Below, one piece after another: positions 53,140 through 62,371 of a stretch of DNA of 64,000 nt; the stretch's first letter is position 1; each line of letters opens with the position of its first letter. This DNA comes from Lachnospiraceae bacterium (lineage in GTDB: Bacteria > Bacillota > Clostridia > Lachnospirales > Lachnospiraceae): the NCBI GenBank assembly GCA_015057505.1, contig SVEG01000003.1, positions 62,001 to 126,000 on the forward strand. The letters run 5' to 3'. The notes below the pieces were generated by a model. The model was not told the origin of the DNA. It did no database searches and saw nothing but the letters and a program-made list of their open reading frames with translations. The translations under genes were made by a program, and so were the position numbers.

Positions 53140-53664
53140 ATGTCAGAGGTTTGGAAAGAAAAAGAGACTGAATTTTTACAAATGTATGTTGACGACCTTA
53201 AAGCTCTTGCACCTGAGAAGGAAGGCGAAAAAGCAAGCTTATTTGAGAAATGTATTGCCGGAGATAATGAGGCAGTTAAACGTCTTGTTGAATTGTATTT
53301 GATGAAGTCAGTGCAGATTGCATCAAAGTATACGGGGCAGGGACTAAGTCTTGCAGATCTGATTCAGGAGGCCAATGTTGCACTTATGTTGGCACTTACA
53401 GAGATAGATTCTGCAGATAAGGCAAATGACGAGTATATTGCACAGTACGTGGAACAGTATATTAAGCAGGCTATTGATACCGAGCGCAGTGAAAAAAGTT
53501 CTGAAGAAGAGCTGGCAGACAGAATTAATCTTCTCAGTGACGTGACAAAGGAGCTTGCGGAGAGATTCGGAAGAGAGGCAACACTCGAAGAGATTCATGA
53601 ATATACCAAATTCACAGAGGATGAAATTAAGACTCTCATGAAGATTTCGTTGGATGCACTATAA
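53140..53664 (+). CDS. Truncated sigma-70-like protein lacking region 4
   Basis: The 174-aa acidic protein resembles the middle of a sigma-70 factor. KCIAGDNEAVKRLVELYLMKSVQIASKY and GLSLADLIQEANVALMLAL match regions 1.2-2.2, and INLLSDVTKELAERFGREATLEEIHEYTKFTEDEIKTLM matches region 3. The aromatic, basic residues of regions 2.3-2.4 that melt the -10 box are replaced by a short acidic stretch, and no region 4 follows. It can hardly act as a normal sigma factor; an anti-sigma or core-binding role is speculation. It lies 14 bases after the GH2 gene. Confidence 0.75.
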   Translation: MSEVWKEKETEFLQMYVDDLKALAPEKEGEKASLFEKCIAGDNEAVKRLVELYLMKSVQIASKYTGQGLSLADLIQEANVALMLALTEIDSADKANDEYIAQYVEQYIKQAIDTERSEKSSEEELADRINLLSDVTKELAERFGREATLEEIHEYTKFTEDEIKTLMKISLDAL

Positions 53665-53670
53665 AGAATT

Positions 53671-53744
53671 AATAAAATATTATAATAAAAACTCGTGATG
53701 TGAACGATTGTTAACATCACGAGTTTTTATTATAATATTTTATT
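53671..53744. terminator. Bidirectional terminator with a 31-bp perfect stem
   Basis: Positions 53671-53701 and 53714-53744 are exact reverse complements around a 12-base loop. The inner part is GC-richer (CTCGTGATGT) and the outer part A/T-rich, so either strand ends in a T run. It separates the sigma-like gene from the convergent PBP gene, whose stop lies three bases away. Confidence 0.93.
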
Positions 53745-53746
53745 TG

Positions 53747-56569
53747 TCATTGAAACATATCCCACAAATTGGGAATTTGGTGAGAAGAATCTTCTGTACC
53801 GGAACTGTCTTCAAAAGGTGAATCCGGTGTAGGTGGTGTAAGAGGAGTCTCCTCGTCGGGAATAGTTGTGTTATCGGTAGTGTCTGAAGTATCAGGGACA
53901 GCTGTGGGGTCCTGCACGTCAGGTAATGTTCCGTCGGAGATGTCACCGTCAGGATTAAGAGGATCCTCGATTACCGGAGGAACATAGTGTACCGGACAAT
54001 AAGCGGTTGTAAGGTCAAATGGTAATACCAGATGAGATACAGCTGATTCGCCCGTTTCAGGTGTCAGATGGATATTATTGATATATACCATGCCCCAAAT
54101 TGTATCACGCGGACATGCGTCGCAGGCGATGGCACCGCTGACACCACACATCTCTACGATGATATGATTGTCACAATATTCCGTAGGAACGGAGTCTGGC
54201 GTAAAGTATTCAGTGGTAATGCATTTTCCTTCTACGGACATATCACAAACTCCGGGAACAGGGAGCTTTCCTGATTTGGAGCAAATTTCTACTTCAATAA
54301 GGCTGTTGGGCATCTGGAAGCTCTTGTATTGGAGTTCTGCATGAATACGGTTCATAACCTTAGCCCAAAGTTTTTTGTGATAGCTGCTGGCGTTACTGTT
54401 GCCTGTTTCGGCTTTTGTCTGACTTTTGTTTTCATCATAGCCTGACCATATTCCTGCAGTGTAGTAAGGTGTATAACCTACAAACCATATGTCATTGTAA
54501 TCGGATGTTGTACCTGTTTTTCCGGCTACGGCCATATTGCTTAAACGTGCTGCTGTTCCGGTACCGTAGGTAAGGACATCCTGCATTGCATCAGTAAGCA
54601 GTGCTGCGCTTTCCTTTGTAAGAACTCTGTGAGTATCCTGTGTTGCTGTTTTATCAAGTATAACGTTGCCGTTATGGTCTAATATCTTGGTATATAAAAT
54701 CGGTTCCTTATATACGCCACTATTGGCGATTGCAGCATATGCGGCAGTAAGTTCAAGGTTAGAAACACCCTTGGTAAGACCACCGAGAGCAAGGGAGGGA
54801 CCGAGATCACTTTTCCACTCTCCGTTTATATATTCGCTTTCTTTAATAAGAGTAGTAATACCAAATCTTTCGACATAATCACCACCAAGTTCGGGGGTTA
54901 TTTCCGTAAGAGCCTTGGTAGTAGTAATATTTATGGAGTTGGCGATACTTAATCTCATCGAAACAAAACCGGCATATTTATTGTCATGGTTTTTGATAGT
55001 GTTTCCCTTAACTGTTACATAATCTTTTTCATCATACTGGACTGACGCAAGTGAAAACAGTTTTTCGTTAATACCGGGTGCATATGTTGACAAAATTTTG
55101 AATGTTGAACCGGGCTGACGAAGAGAGTCAGTTGCACGGTTTTGTGTACGATTGGCAAGCTTGTCACCACGTCCGCCGATAATGGCACGTACATAACCTG
55201 TTGTCTGGTCAATTAAAACAAAAGAAACCTGAGGCTGGGGTGTATAATAAATTCTTTCACCGAGGATTGTATCGGTTTCGGCAAGTTTGTTTTTCTTGTA
55301 AGTCTCAATATACTCATCGGCTTCTTCAGGTGAATCAAAAATCAATTTAAAGAAGCTGTTCGCTTTTACACCATTGGCAGAATCGCCGTATTTAAAATAT
55401 GCTTCTATGTTACGTTCACTGTAGTTTTGTTTGGTGCCATCTTCATGCTGAACCGTAAGTGCCCAGCTTATAGAGTATTCAACATTCTCGGGATAGTTCT
55501 CTTCATTGGTAAACTCTTCATCACAAATCTGTTGAATCTTTGAATCCATGGTTGTATAAATACTTAAACCGCCGCTGAAAAGAGCGTAATTTGCTTCTGT
55601 AGATGTATAGCCGATTGACTGTAAATCAGCAAGCACCTGATTAATAATTTCGTCTACGAAGTACGAATAAGCCTGGTCAGAACCGAACTCAATACGGATG
55701 TTCTGGATTCTGTCATAAACATCGTCAGCAAGAGCTTCATCATATTGTTCCTGTGTTATATACTCAAATTTGAGCATTTTCTTGAGAATCTCTTTTCTAC
55801 GCGTAGCATTATCCTCGGGATAGGTTATCGGATTAAGATAATGCGGGTTTTGCGTAATCGCAGCGATTACGGCACTTTCCGATAATGTAAGCTCCCATAC
55901 GTCCTTATCGAAATATTTACGGGAAGCGGCTTGTACACCAAGGGTATTGCTTCCGAGGTTAATCATATTGAGGTATGCTTCGAGAATATCATTCTTACTG
56001 TAGACTTTCTCAAGTTCAAGAGCCAGAAACTGTTCCTGGATTTTTCTTTTGAGACTCTGCATAAATGTAGTCTCGCCCATACCACTGTTAAAAAGTTTAT
56101 TCTTGATAAGCTGCTGTGTAAGAGTACTTGCACCCTGGCTGAAGGAGCCGGATGTCAGACCATGCATACCTGCACGCATGATACCTCTTATATCAATACC
56201 GTTATGTTCAAAGAAACGCTCGTCCTCAATAGAGACAAAAGCATAGATTAAATGTGTCGGAATCTCGTCAAGAGATGCGTAAACACGATTGGATCCCGAT
56301 TGAACAAGAGATTCTATCTCATTACCGGAAGAGTCATATATTTTAGTTGCATAGCCTGTCGGTGACAAATCTATGGCAGATGCATCGGGTGCATTATCAA
56401 TAATACCCTTTACAAAGCCAAGACCGGCAAAACCCACGGTAATGCCTGCAAAAAGTATGAGGACGATAATAACCTTAACTGAGGTGAGTAAAATTTTCGT
56501 GCCTGACTTTTTGGGAACAGAATGTATATTTTTATATTTTGATTTAATGCCTTTTTTGCCAAAATTCAT
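53747..56569 (-). CDS. Class A penicillin-binding protein (PBP1A)
   Basis: This bifunctional enzyme polymerises and crosslinks peptidoglycan outside the membrane. In 940 aa: a basic cytosolic start, one membrane helix (about 26-50), the GT51 domain with EDERFFEHNGID near residue 115 and GASTLTQQLIKN, then the transpeptidase with SxxK in GSTFK (about 491), SxN in SIN and KTG in GKTGTT (about 684). The C-terminal ~80 residues are Asp/Thr/Pro-rich and probably unstructured. It is a single gene; TATAAT with TGA before it lies upstream on the minus strand (56600-56595). Confidence 0.95.
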   Translation of the reverse strand: MNFGKKGIKSKYKNIHSVPKKSGTKILLTSVKVIIVLILFAGITVGFAGLGFVKGIIDNAPDASAIDLSPTGYATKIYDSSGNEIESLVQSGSNRVYASLDEIPTHLIYAFVSIEDERFFEHNGIDIRGIMRAGMHGLTSGSFSQGASTLTQQLIKNKLFNSGMGETTFMQSLKRKIQEQFLALELEKVYSKNDILEAYLNMINLGSNTLGVQAASRKYFDKDVWELTLSESAVIAAITQNPHYLNPITYPEDNATRRKEILKKMLKFEYITQEQYDEALADDVYDRIQNIRIEFGSDQAYSYFVDEIINQVLADLQSIGYTSTEANYALFSGGLSIYTTMDSKIQQICDEEFTNEENYPENVEYSISWALTVQHEDGTKQNYSERNIEAYFKYGDSANGVKANSFFKLIFDSPEEADEYIETYKKNKLAETDTILGERIYYTPQPQVSFVLIDQTTGYVRAIIGGRGDKLANRTQNRATDSLRQPGSTFKILSTYAPGINEKLFSLASVQYDEKDYVTVKGNTIKNHDNKYAGFVSMRLSIANSINITTTKALTEITPELGGDYVERFGITTLIKESEYINGEWKSDLGPSLALGGLTKGVSNLELTAAYAAIANSGVYKEPILYTKILDHNGNVILDKTATQDTHRVLTKESAALLTDAMQDVLTYGTGTAARLSNMAVAGKTGTTSDYNDIWFVGYTPYYTAGIWSGYDENKSQTKAETGNSNASSYHKKLWAKVMNRIHAELQYKSFQMPNSLIEVEICSKSGKLPVPGVCDMSVEGKCITTEYFTPDSVPTEYCDNHIIVEMCGVSGAIACDACPRDTIWGMVYINNIHLTPETGESAVSHLVLPFDLTTAYCPVHYVPPVIEDPLNPDGDISDGTLPDVQDPTAVPDTSDTTDNTTIPDEETPLTPPTPDSPFEDSSGTEDSSHQIPNLWDMFQ

Positions 56570-56812
56570 AGTACTGCCTCCTTTTAACCTCTATATTATA
56601 TCAGACTTACCACTTTTAATAAAGAAAAAAATAAAATCTTAATAAATTGTAATCGCCATTTTATGTAAAATTTAGAAAAACTGTAAGATATAACAACGAA
56701 AAACGACAGGATATGTCGAAGAGTGCAGGAATATGCGGTTAAATTTGCTGTAAATCAGAAGAAATGTCCGCTATAATTTAGTTGTTCTAAAGAATAAACG
56801 GAGGGTGTAAGT

Positions 56813-57115
56813 ATGAAAAATTTTTATTTATTGGGAATGAAGGGAATTAGGGATTGTAATAACCGTAAAGTTCAATTAGAATATTACTTGACGGAAACAA
56901 TCAAAGAGTTTACGAAACCCATATATGGGATTAGGGTTATGAGACATTTGAAAGAGGAACTTACAAGAGAAAAGGAAGAGTGCCGGGGAATTTCGGAGGA
57001 CAGAGGCGAGGTAGAGCGTCTCCTTCTTAAGTTTATGGACAGTGCGGTTACGCCGAATACTTTGTCTGAGCTTGTGGACGAGTATATTACATCAAGGCTT
57101 GCTCAGTGCGTATAA
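56813..57115 (+). CDS. DUF6514-like small protein
   Basis: The 100-aa protein has no membrane helix. The pattern YYLTETIKEFTKPIYGIRV, then a Glu-rich stretch with GISEDRGEVERLLLKFMDSAVTPNTLSELVDEYI, agrees with what I recall as DUF6514 of Clostridia. Function is unknown. TATAAT (56772-56777) lies 35 bases before the gene and ACGGAGGGTG precedes the ATG. It reads towards yigZ, 71 bases away. Confidence 0.7.
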   Translation: MKNFYLLGMKGIRDCNNRKVQLEYYLTETIKEFTKPIYGIRVMRHLKEELTREKEECRGISEDRGEVERLLLKFMDSAVTPNTLSELVDEYITSRLAQCV

Positions 57116-57186
57116 TAAGAAAGTGTGACGATATGGTAGTATGAATGTCCTGTAATGTAAACCGGTTGCCGGGGTAAGGTGACAAA

Positions 57187-57846
57187 ATGAGTATGGAAAG
57201 ACATAATGTTTTATATAAAGGCGGAGTAGGCGAGATAGAAGAGAAAAAGTCCAGGTTTATTGCAACGACGTATCCGGTTGAGAGCGAGGATGATGCGATA
57301 GCATTTATCGAACGTATGAAAAAGCATTACTGGGACGCAAGACATAATTGCTCGGCATATGTTATTGGCGCAAACAATGAGATTATGCGCTGCAGTGATG
57401 ATGGGGAGCCGAGCCAGACGGCGGGTAAGCCGATGCTTGATATAATTGTCGGTGCAGGCGTGCATAATGCGGTGGTTGTCGTTACAAGATATTTTGGCGG
57501 TGTGCTTCTTGGGACAGGAGGACTTGTCCGTGCTTATTCCAAGGCAACACAGGAAGGTCTTGCGGCAAGTACCATAATAGAGAAGATTCCCGGTCGTGTC
57601 ATTACGCTCGGTACCGATTATAACGGAATTGGGAAGCTTCAGTATATTGTTGGGAATATGGGACTTTCCGCACTTGATACAAGATATACCGAGGTGGTTG
57701 AGATGGATGTAATCGTGCCGCTTGAGGATGTGGGAACGTTTAAGAGCAAAGTGATTGAAGCTACTAATGCCAGATGTAGGATTGATGAGGGAGAGGATTG
57801 TTATTACGGAATGGTTGATAATAAGCCGATAATTTTCGATAATTAA
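57187..57846 (+). CDS. YigZ/IMPACT family protein
   Basis: The 219-aa protein has the UPF0029 N-terminal domain with KKSRFIATTYPVESEDDA, HYWDARHNCSAYVIG, CSDDGEPSQTAGKPM, and VVVTRYFGGVLLGTGGLVRAY, the family signature, and a C-terminal ferredoxin-like domain (about 140-215). Eukaryotic IMPACT binds GCN1; the bacterial role is not established. The start may be ATG 57187 or ATG 57193, both behind GGGGTAAGGTGAC. Confidence 0.93.
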   Translation: MSMERHNVLYKGGVGEIEEKKSRFIATTYPVESEDDAIAFIERMKKHYWDARHNCSAYVIGANNEIMRCSDDGEPSQTAGKPMLDIIVGAGVHNAVVVVTRYFGGVLLGTGGLVRAYSKATQEGLAASTIIEKIPGRVITLGTDYNGIGKLQYIVGNMGLSALDTRYTEVVEMDVIVPLEDVGTFKSKVIEATNARCRIDEGEDCYYGMVDNKPIIFDN

Positions 57847-57856
57847 GGAAAAGTAT

Positions 57857-57902
57857 AAAAACAGCCTGTTTGTCGGACTGCCGACAGACAGGCTGTTTTT
57901 AT
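57857..57902. terminator. Bidirectional terminator between yigZ and the CgeB-like gene
   Basis: AACAGCCTGTTTGTCGG and CCGACAGACAGGCTGTT form a 17-bp stem with one mismatch around ACTG, flanked by A and T runs, serving both convergent genes. Confidence 0.93.
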
Positions 57903-57929
57903 TTTCGTAGAAAGTTGTTACGATTCTTT

Positions 57930-59099
57930 TTACTTAAAAGAGTCATTTAAAATTTGTGTAAGACGTACCTCAAAGGTATGTTCTTTAGTCATAATTTCAA
58001 GTGCGTTGGCGGCAATTCTTGTACGTTCATCCTCATGTGCAATATAATAGTCACATTTGTCAAGAGCCTCGTCAAGGCTACTATATGCTACAAAATGCTT
58101 GTTTGGTTCAAAATGTCTTAAAAAGTCTGACTGGAAGTTGGTAAGAAGGAAACCACCGCAACCGAGAATGTCCATACTACGGAGAGGGATACCGTTCTTA
58201 ATACTTCTTAAAGTCGGATTTAAGTTGATTTTAGAGATACGGAATAAATAAGGCATTTCATTAAAATAGTCGATTTTGCCACGGTTTTTTACTTTGCCGA
58301 TAATTTTATCAGTGTGTGTATAGTGATGTACATCAAAGTATTCGCCGAGGCAGTACAAAAGCTCAAGTCTGTCGAAATATGCGAGTTTTCTCGCGAGATA
58401 GTAATCGGCATAAATTTCAGCTTCTTGGATTAAAGAACCTTCGGCGGGGGTGTAGGGCATATGTGTCCTGATTGTTTCAAGTACTTCGTTTGTAAGAGCT
58501 TCTGCCATGAAATTGTATCCGTATACACGTTTTTGAGCTTCGATAATTGCACTTAGAAAACCCTCGAGATATTCATTTTTAGCTGCTTTAATAAGTCTGT
58601 CGTAGAAATTATGTGCTTCGTTGTAAAGTGAACCTACAAAAGAAATCTCGCAGGTGTATTTCTTTATATGGGCAGGAGTAATTTTAGGTGAGGTTAGGCG
58701 CTTAACATTGGCGGCGAGTGGTGCATAAGCTACAGTTGCAACTCCGCGTGCATTAAGCTGGTTTGCCATAAAGCTGTCGAAGGTAAATATATGATTACAG
58801 GCATTGACTGCTGTCTTATCGTATACTTTAGTTTGTGGATTGTCATAAATCCAGGAAATATATCTGCAATCGCTCTGCATACAGGCAACGGAGACCGTCG
58901 GAAAAAAGTTTAGGCTAAAAACTGCATCGCAATGAAAAGCCTTTATTTGAGTGGACAACTTTGCGATAAAATCCTCGTCTATTTCAGTATGTGCTTTGTC
59001 AGGAATCTGCATTACATAAACCTTGTGCCCGAGATTAACAAGTGCCTCACAGGTGTCTGTGGCACAAAAGCATGCCCAATTGAGAAAGATTATATTCAT
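57930..59099 (-). CDS. CgeB-like glycosyltransferase (DUF3880 plus GT domain)
   Basis: From the ATG at 59099, behind AGAGGTGC, the protein has 389 aa; the frame is open 44 codons upstream without a ribosome binding site. The N-terminal half has the DUF3880 pattern (MNIIFLNWACF, CDAVFSLNFFPTVSVAC, ISWIYDNPQTKVYD). The C-terminal part shows LNPTLRSIKNGIPLRSMDILGCGGFLLTNFQSDF and a final helix with LEIMTKEHTFEVRL, as in CgeB spore-maturation and related glycosyltransferases. The donor and acceptor are unknown. It lies downstream of typA on the same strand. Confidence 0.82.
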   Translation of the reverse strand: MNIIFLNWACFCATDTCEALVNLGHKVYVMQIPDKAHTEIDEDFIAKLSTQIKAFHCDAVFSLNFFPTVSVACMQSDCRYISWIYDNPQTKVYDKTAVNACNHIFTFDSFMANQLNARGVATVAYAPLAANVKRLTSPKITPAHIKKYTCEISFVGSLYNEAHNFYDRLIKAAKNEYLEGFLSAIIEAQKRVYGYNFMAEALTNEVLETIRTHMPYTPAEGSLIQEAEIYADYYLARKLAYFDRLELLYCLGEYFDVHHYTHTDKIIGKVKNRGKIDYFNEMPYLFRISKINLNPTLRSIKNGIPLRSMDILGCGGFLLTNFQSDFLRHFEPNKHFVAYSSLDEALDKCDYYIAHEDERTRIAANALEIMTKEHTFEVRLTQILNDSFK

Positions 59100-59165
59100 A
59101 TTGCACCTCTTATTCGCTAGTATTTTGAGTATATCATATCTTGCGAAAAAATGAAAGAAATAGAA

Positions 59166-59193
59166 ATGGCCTATGCCGAAAGGTATAGGCCAT
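59166..59193 (-). terminator. Terminator of typA
   Basis: ATGGCCTATGCC and GGTATAGGCCAT form a 12-bp stem with a G-T pair and GAAA loop. On the minus strand a T-rich tract follows. Confidence 0.8.
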
Positions 59194-59250
59194 AATTCAT
59201 TTACATAAAGGTAAACTGCTTTTTCAAACAAATTTACTGAGTAAATTCGT

Positions 59251-61095
59251 TTATTGTTGAAGTGACTTCAAATTATTCGCCGCACGCTTACGCATTGTCG
59301 GGTCGAGAATCTTTTTGCGGATACGAAGATTCTTGGGTGTAATCTCAAGAAGCTCGTCCGCGTCGATGAATTCAAGACACTGCTCAAGGCTTAAGGTACG
59401 GGGTGTTGTTAATTTTAGGGCATCGTCGGAGCCCGAAGCACGGGTGTTGGTAAGCTGCTTACGCTTGCAGACATTTACCTCAATGTCGTCCGTCTTGCCG
59501 TTCTGACCGATTACCATTCCGGCGTAGACACGTTCGCCCGGTCCGATGAAAAGAGTACCGCGCTCCTGTGCATTATAAAGACCGTAGGTAATGGATTCGC
59601 CGCTTTCAAAAGCGATAAGTGAGCCCTGCTTACGGTACTGGATGTCACCTTTGTAGGGACCGTATCCGTCAAAAATTGAATTCATGATACCGTTGCCCTT
59701 GGTATCAGTCATGAACTCACCGCGGTATCCGATAAGACCACGTGACGGAATTGAGAATTCAATTCTGGTTGAACCATTACCTGAGGTACTCATATTCTTA
59801 AGCTCACCTTTACGCTGGCTGAGTTTTTCTATAATTGTTCCGGCAAATTCTTCGGGAACATCAACATATGTGAGCTCCATGGGCTCGAGCTTTTTGCCGT
59901 TCTCATCTGTTTTGTAGAGAACTTCTGCCTTACTTACCGCAAATTCATAGCCTTCACGGCGCATGTTCTCGATGAGGACTGAGAGATGAAGTTCGCCACG
60001 TCCGGACACCTTGAAGCTTTCAGTTGTCTCTGTTTCTTCAACTCTTAAGCTTACGTCGGTGTTAAGCTCTCTGAAAAGCCTATCTCTAAGATGACGGGAA
60101 GTTACAAACTTACCTTCCTGGCCTGCAAAAGGGCTGTCATTTACAATAAAATGCATAGCGATTGTGGGCTCAGAAATCTTTTGGAAGGGAATCGGCTGAG
60201 GATTGTCAACCGAACAAATCGTATCACCGATGTGAATGTCTGCAATACCTGAGATTGCAACGATTGAGCCTATGGAAGCAGAAGAAACCTCTTCTTTATT
60301 AAGTCCGTTAAACTCATATAATTTGCTGATCTTAACTTTTTTCTTCTTGTCGGGCTCGTGGGCGTTAACAAGAAGAACCTCCTGATTGACGGAGATGGTT
60401 CCGTTGTCCACCTTGCCGACGCCGATACGTCCAACATATTCGTTGTAGTCGATAGTACTGATAAGTACTTGAGTATCAGTCTCCGGGTCACCCTCGGGAG
60501 CAGGTATATAATTAACGATTGTTTCGAAAAGAGGCATCATGTTTTTGCGCTCGTCGTTTAAATCAGTCATAGCAAAACCGGACTTTGCGGAAGCGAAAAC
60601 AAACGGACAGTCAAGCTGTTCTTCGGAAGCATCAAGGTCGATGAAAAGCTCAAGTACCTCATCTATAACTTCCATCGGACGGGCTTCGGGACGGTCGATT
60701 TTGTTGATACAGACAATAACCGGGAGTTCAAGCTCAAGCGCTTTCTTAAGAACAAATTTTGTCTGCGGCATTGCACCTTCAAATGCGTCTACAACAAGTA
60801 TTACGCCGTTTACCATCTTAAGTACACGCTCAACCTCGCCGCCAAAATCTGCATGTCCGGGAGTGTCGATGATGTTAATCTTGGTATCTTTATAAAAAAC
60901 GGCAGTGTTTTTAGACAAAATAGTGATACCGCGCTCGCGTTCAATGTCGTTGGAGTCCATTACACGCTCGGCTACCTCCTGATTCTGTCTGAAAACACCG
61001 CTTTGTTTTAATAACTCGTCTACGAGAGTTGTCTTGCCGTGGTCAACATGGGCAATTATTGCTATGTTTCTGATATCTTCACGTTTTGTTCTCAT
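59251..61095 (-). CDS. typA: Translational GTPase TypA/BipA
   Basis: TypA is a ribosome-associated GTPase of the EF-G family that aids 50S assembly and stress adaptation. The 614-aa protein has G1 AHVDHGKTTL (residues 15-24), the switch region RERGITILSKN, G3 DTPGHADFGGEVER, G4 NKID and G5 SAKSG, then domains III and V and the specific C-terminal domain (SRGLIGYRGEFMTDTKGNGIMN). AAGGATAT precedes the ATG. It is a single gene with its own terminator. Confidence 0.97.
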   Translation of the reverse strand: MRTKREDIRNIAIIAHVDHGKTTLVDELLKQSGVFRQNQEVAERVMDSNDIERERGITILSKNTAVFYKDTKINIIDTPGHADFGGEVERVLKMVNGVILVVDAFEGAMPQTKFVLKKALELELPVIVCINKIDRPEARPMEVIDEVLELFIDLDASEEQLDCPFVFASAKSGFAMTDLNDERKNMMPLFETIVNYIPAPEGDPETDTQVLISTIDYNEYVGRIGVGKVDNGTISVNQEVLLVNAHEPDKKKKVKISKLYEFNGLNKEEVSSASIGSIVAISGIADIHIGDTICSVDNPQPIPFQKISEPTIAMHFIVNDSPFAGQEGKFVTSRHLRDRLFRELNTDVSLRVEETETTESFKVSGRGELHLSVLIENMRREGYEFAVSKAEVLYKTDENGKKLEPMELTYVDVPEEFAGTIIEKLSQRKGELKNMSTSGNGSTRIEFSIPSRGLIGYRGEFMTDTKGNGIMNSIFDGYGPYKGDIQYRKQGSLIAFESGESITYGLYNAQERGTLFIGPGERVYAGMVIGQNGKTDDIEVNVCKRKQLTNTRASGSDDALKLTTPRTLSLEQCLEFIDADELLEITPKNLRIRKKILDPTMRKRAANNLKSLQQ

Positions 61096-61199
61096 AATAT
61101 CCTTCTTTCCTTATACATATGCGTTTATAGGCACTCGGATATTTTATCACATTTTTTGCAGAATGCAAGAAAAAAGTATATAACACGCAAAAATGTCTG

Positions 61200-61661
61200 C
61201 TACTTCTCGGGCACAGAGGCCTTGTTAAGTGCGTTTTCGACTGCTTTTAGCAGAACAAGAGAGGTATATTTGCTGTCCTCGGAGTATGTAAGGTCTTCTA
61301 AAGATTGCGTCTCTACTATTTGTGCGGCAAGTTCTGTCATGGCAGGTTCAAATAGAGGGAACATGGTTGTAACCGTATCGTTTGTGTTTATCAGACGAAC
61401 TGAATTAATGTGATTCTCATCCACAATAACCTCCACGCTTATTACTTCGTTCCGTAAAACAACGGAGGTTTGATATATGCCGGCAATATAATTTGCCGAT
61501 TCGGTGCTCTCCTGCGGAATAGTCGGAGTATTATTTCCGTTCTTACCTTTCATGAACATAAAAATCAGCAAAATTATAAGGCATATACCTAAAGCAGCGA
61601 ATATTGCCGTGTAAACAACTTCCCGCATCCGCAGTACAACTATTTTCGTTTTGGCACTCAT
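61200..61661 (-). CDS. Membrane-anchored FMN_bind-like protein
   Basis: The 153-aa protein has one membrane helix (about 16-36) and a small outer domain of some 100 residues. It follows the FMN_bind layout (YIAGIYQTSVVLRNEVISVEVIVDENHINSVRL, then TELAAQIVETQSLEDLTYSEDSKYTSLVLLKAVENAL). In genuine FMN_bind domains the SGAT-x-S/T motif accepts flavin covalently; here that place reads SEDSKYTS, so it may not be flavinylated. The gene lies beside the large inverted repeat. GAGGGGGTATCGCC precedes the ATG. Confidence 0.65.
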   Translation of the reverse strand: MSAKTKIVVLRMREVVYTAIFAALGICLIILLIFMFMKGKNGNNTPTIPQESTESANYIAGIYQTSVVLRNEVISVEVIVDENHINSVRLINTNDTVTTMFPLFEPAMTELAAQIVETQSLEDLTYSEDSKYTSLVLLKAVENALNKASVPEK

Positions 61662-61737
61662 GGCGATACCCCCTCAATATCTTTATGACAATGTATGTAT
61701 CCAAACCTTCAAATATACCTGCATATTCTTATCTTTC

Positions 61738-62320
61738 ATTTGCACCGTTTCCCCCGCCTCTAACACCTCTGCGTCGCACTGCGCTCTCTGTCCGTGCCGC
61801 CAACCGGCTGTTTGGATGGGAAATATCCTTGCAGCATTTTAAGACCTTAAGAAGTACTAATAGTTTTGCTTTCCGCCCTTTGATTTTGTGCCGCTCCATT
61901 AAACTCATGGAATTGGAGAAGTTCAAGTAGCGTGGGATATTGGAATTTTATATATAAGGTTTAAAGGCACTTAAAAAGCGTCGCTCCTTAGCTTGTGAGA
62001 CGAAACTAATAAGCTTAAATTATTAATATACGGATTGTTTCGTCTCGCAAGCTTAGTAGCGTTACGCTTTTTTCGTAGCGAAAGCGTGCCTTATAAACCT
62101 TATATATAAAATTCCAATATCCCTCGCTACTGAACTTCTACTCAATTCCATTCAGACAACATTGCGCGGCACAATTAGGCGGAAAGCTTAAAACTATAAG
62201 TACATCTAAAGGTCTTAGCTGTCAACGGATATTTCCCATCCAAACAGCCGGTTGGCGGCACGGACAGAGGGCGCAGTGCGACGCAGAGGCGTTAGGGGAG
62301 TGGGGAAGAAAGGTGCAAAT
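61738..62320. repeat. ~583-bp imperfect inverted repeat
   Basis: The 843-base gap before addB is dominated by two long arms in opposite orientation (about 61738-62006 and 62037-62320) with a ~30-base centre. Matching blocks are ATTTGCACC at the ends (61738-61746 with 62312-62320), a ~58-bp block with one difference (61771-61828 with 62229-62286), a ~29-bp block (about 61938-61967 with 62095-62124) and the 17-bp innermost block (61990-62006 with 62037-62053). Between these the arms drift. Short ORFs in the arms encode mirror-image versions of the same peptide and are not genes. Nature unknown: inverted duplication, MITE-like element or giant RNA hairpin. Confidence 0.8.
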
Positions 62321-62357
62321 ATAGGCTAGAATTCGGATGGTTATATTTATAGTTTTG

Positions 62358-62366
62358 TGATATAAT
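62358..62366 (+). promoter_or_regulatory. Extended -10 promoter of addB
   Basis: TGATATAAT (62358-62366) is a perfect extended -10 element. The -35 region is poor, as is common with extended -10 promoters. A leader of about 130 bases precedes addB. Confidence 0.65.
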
Positions 62367-62371
62367 GAATA

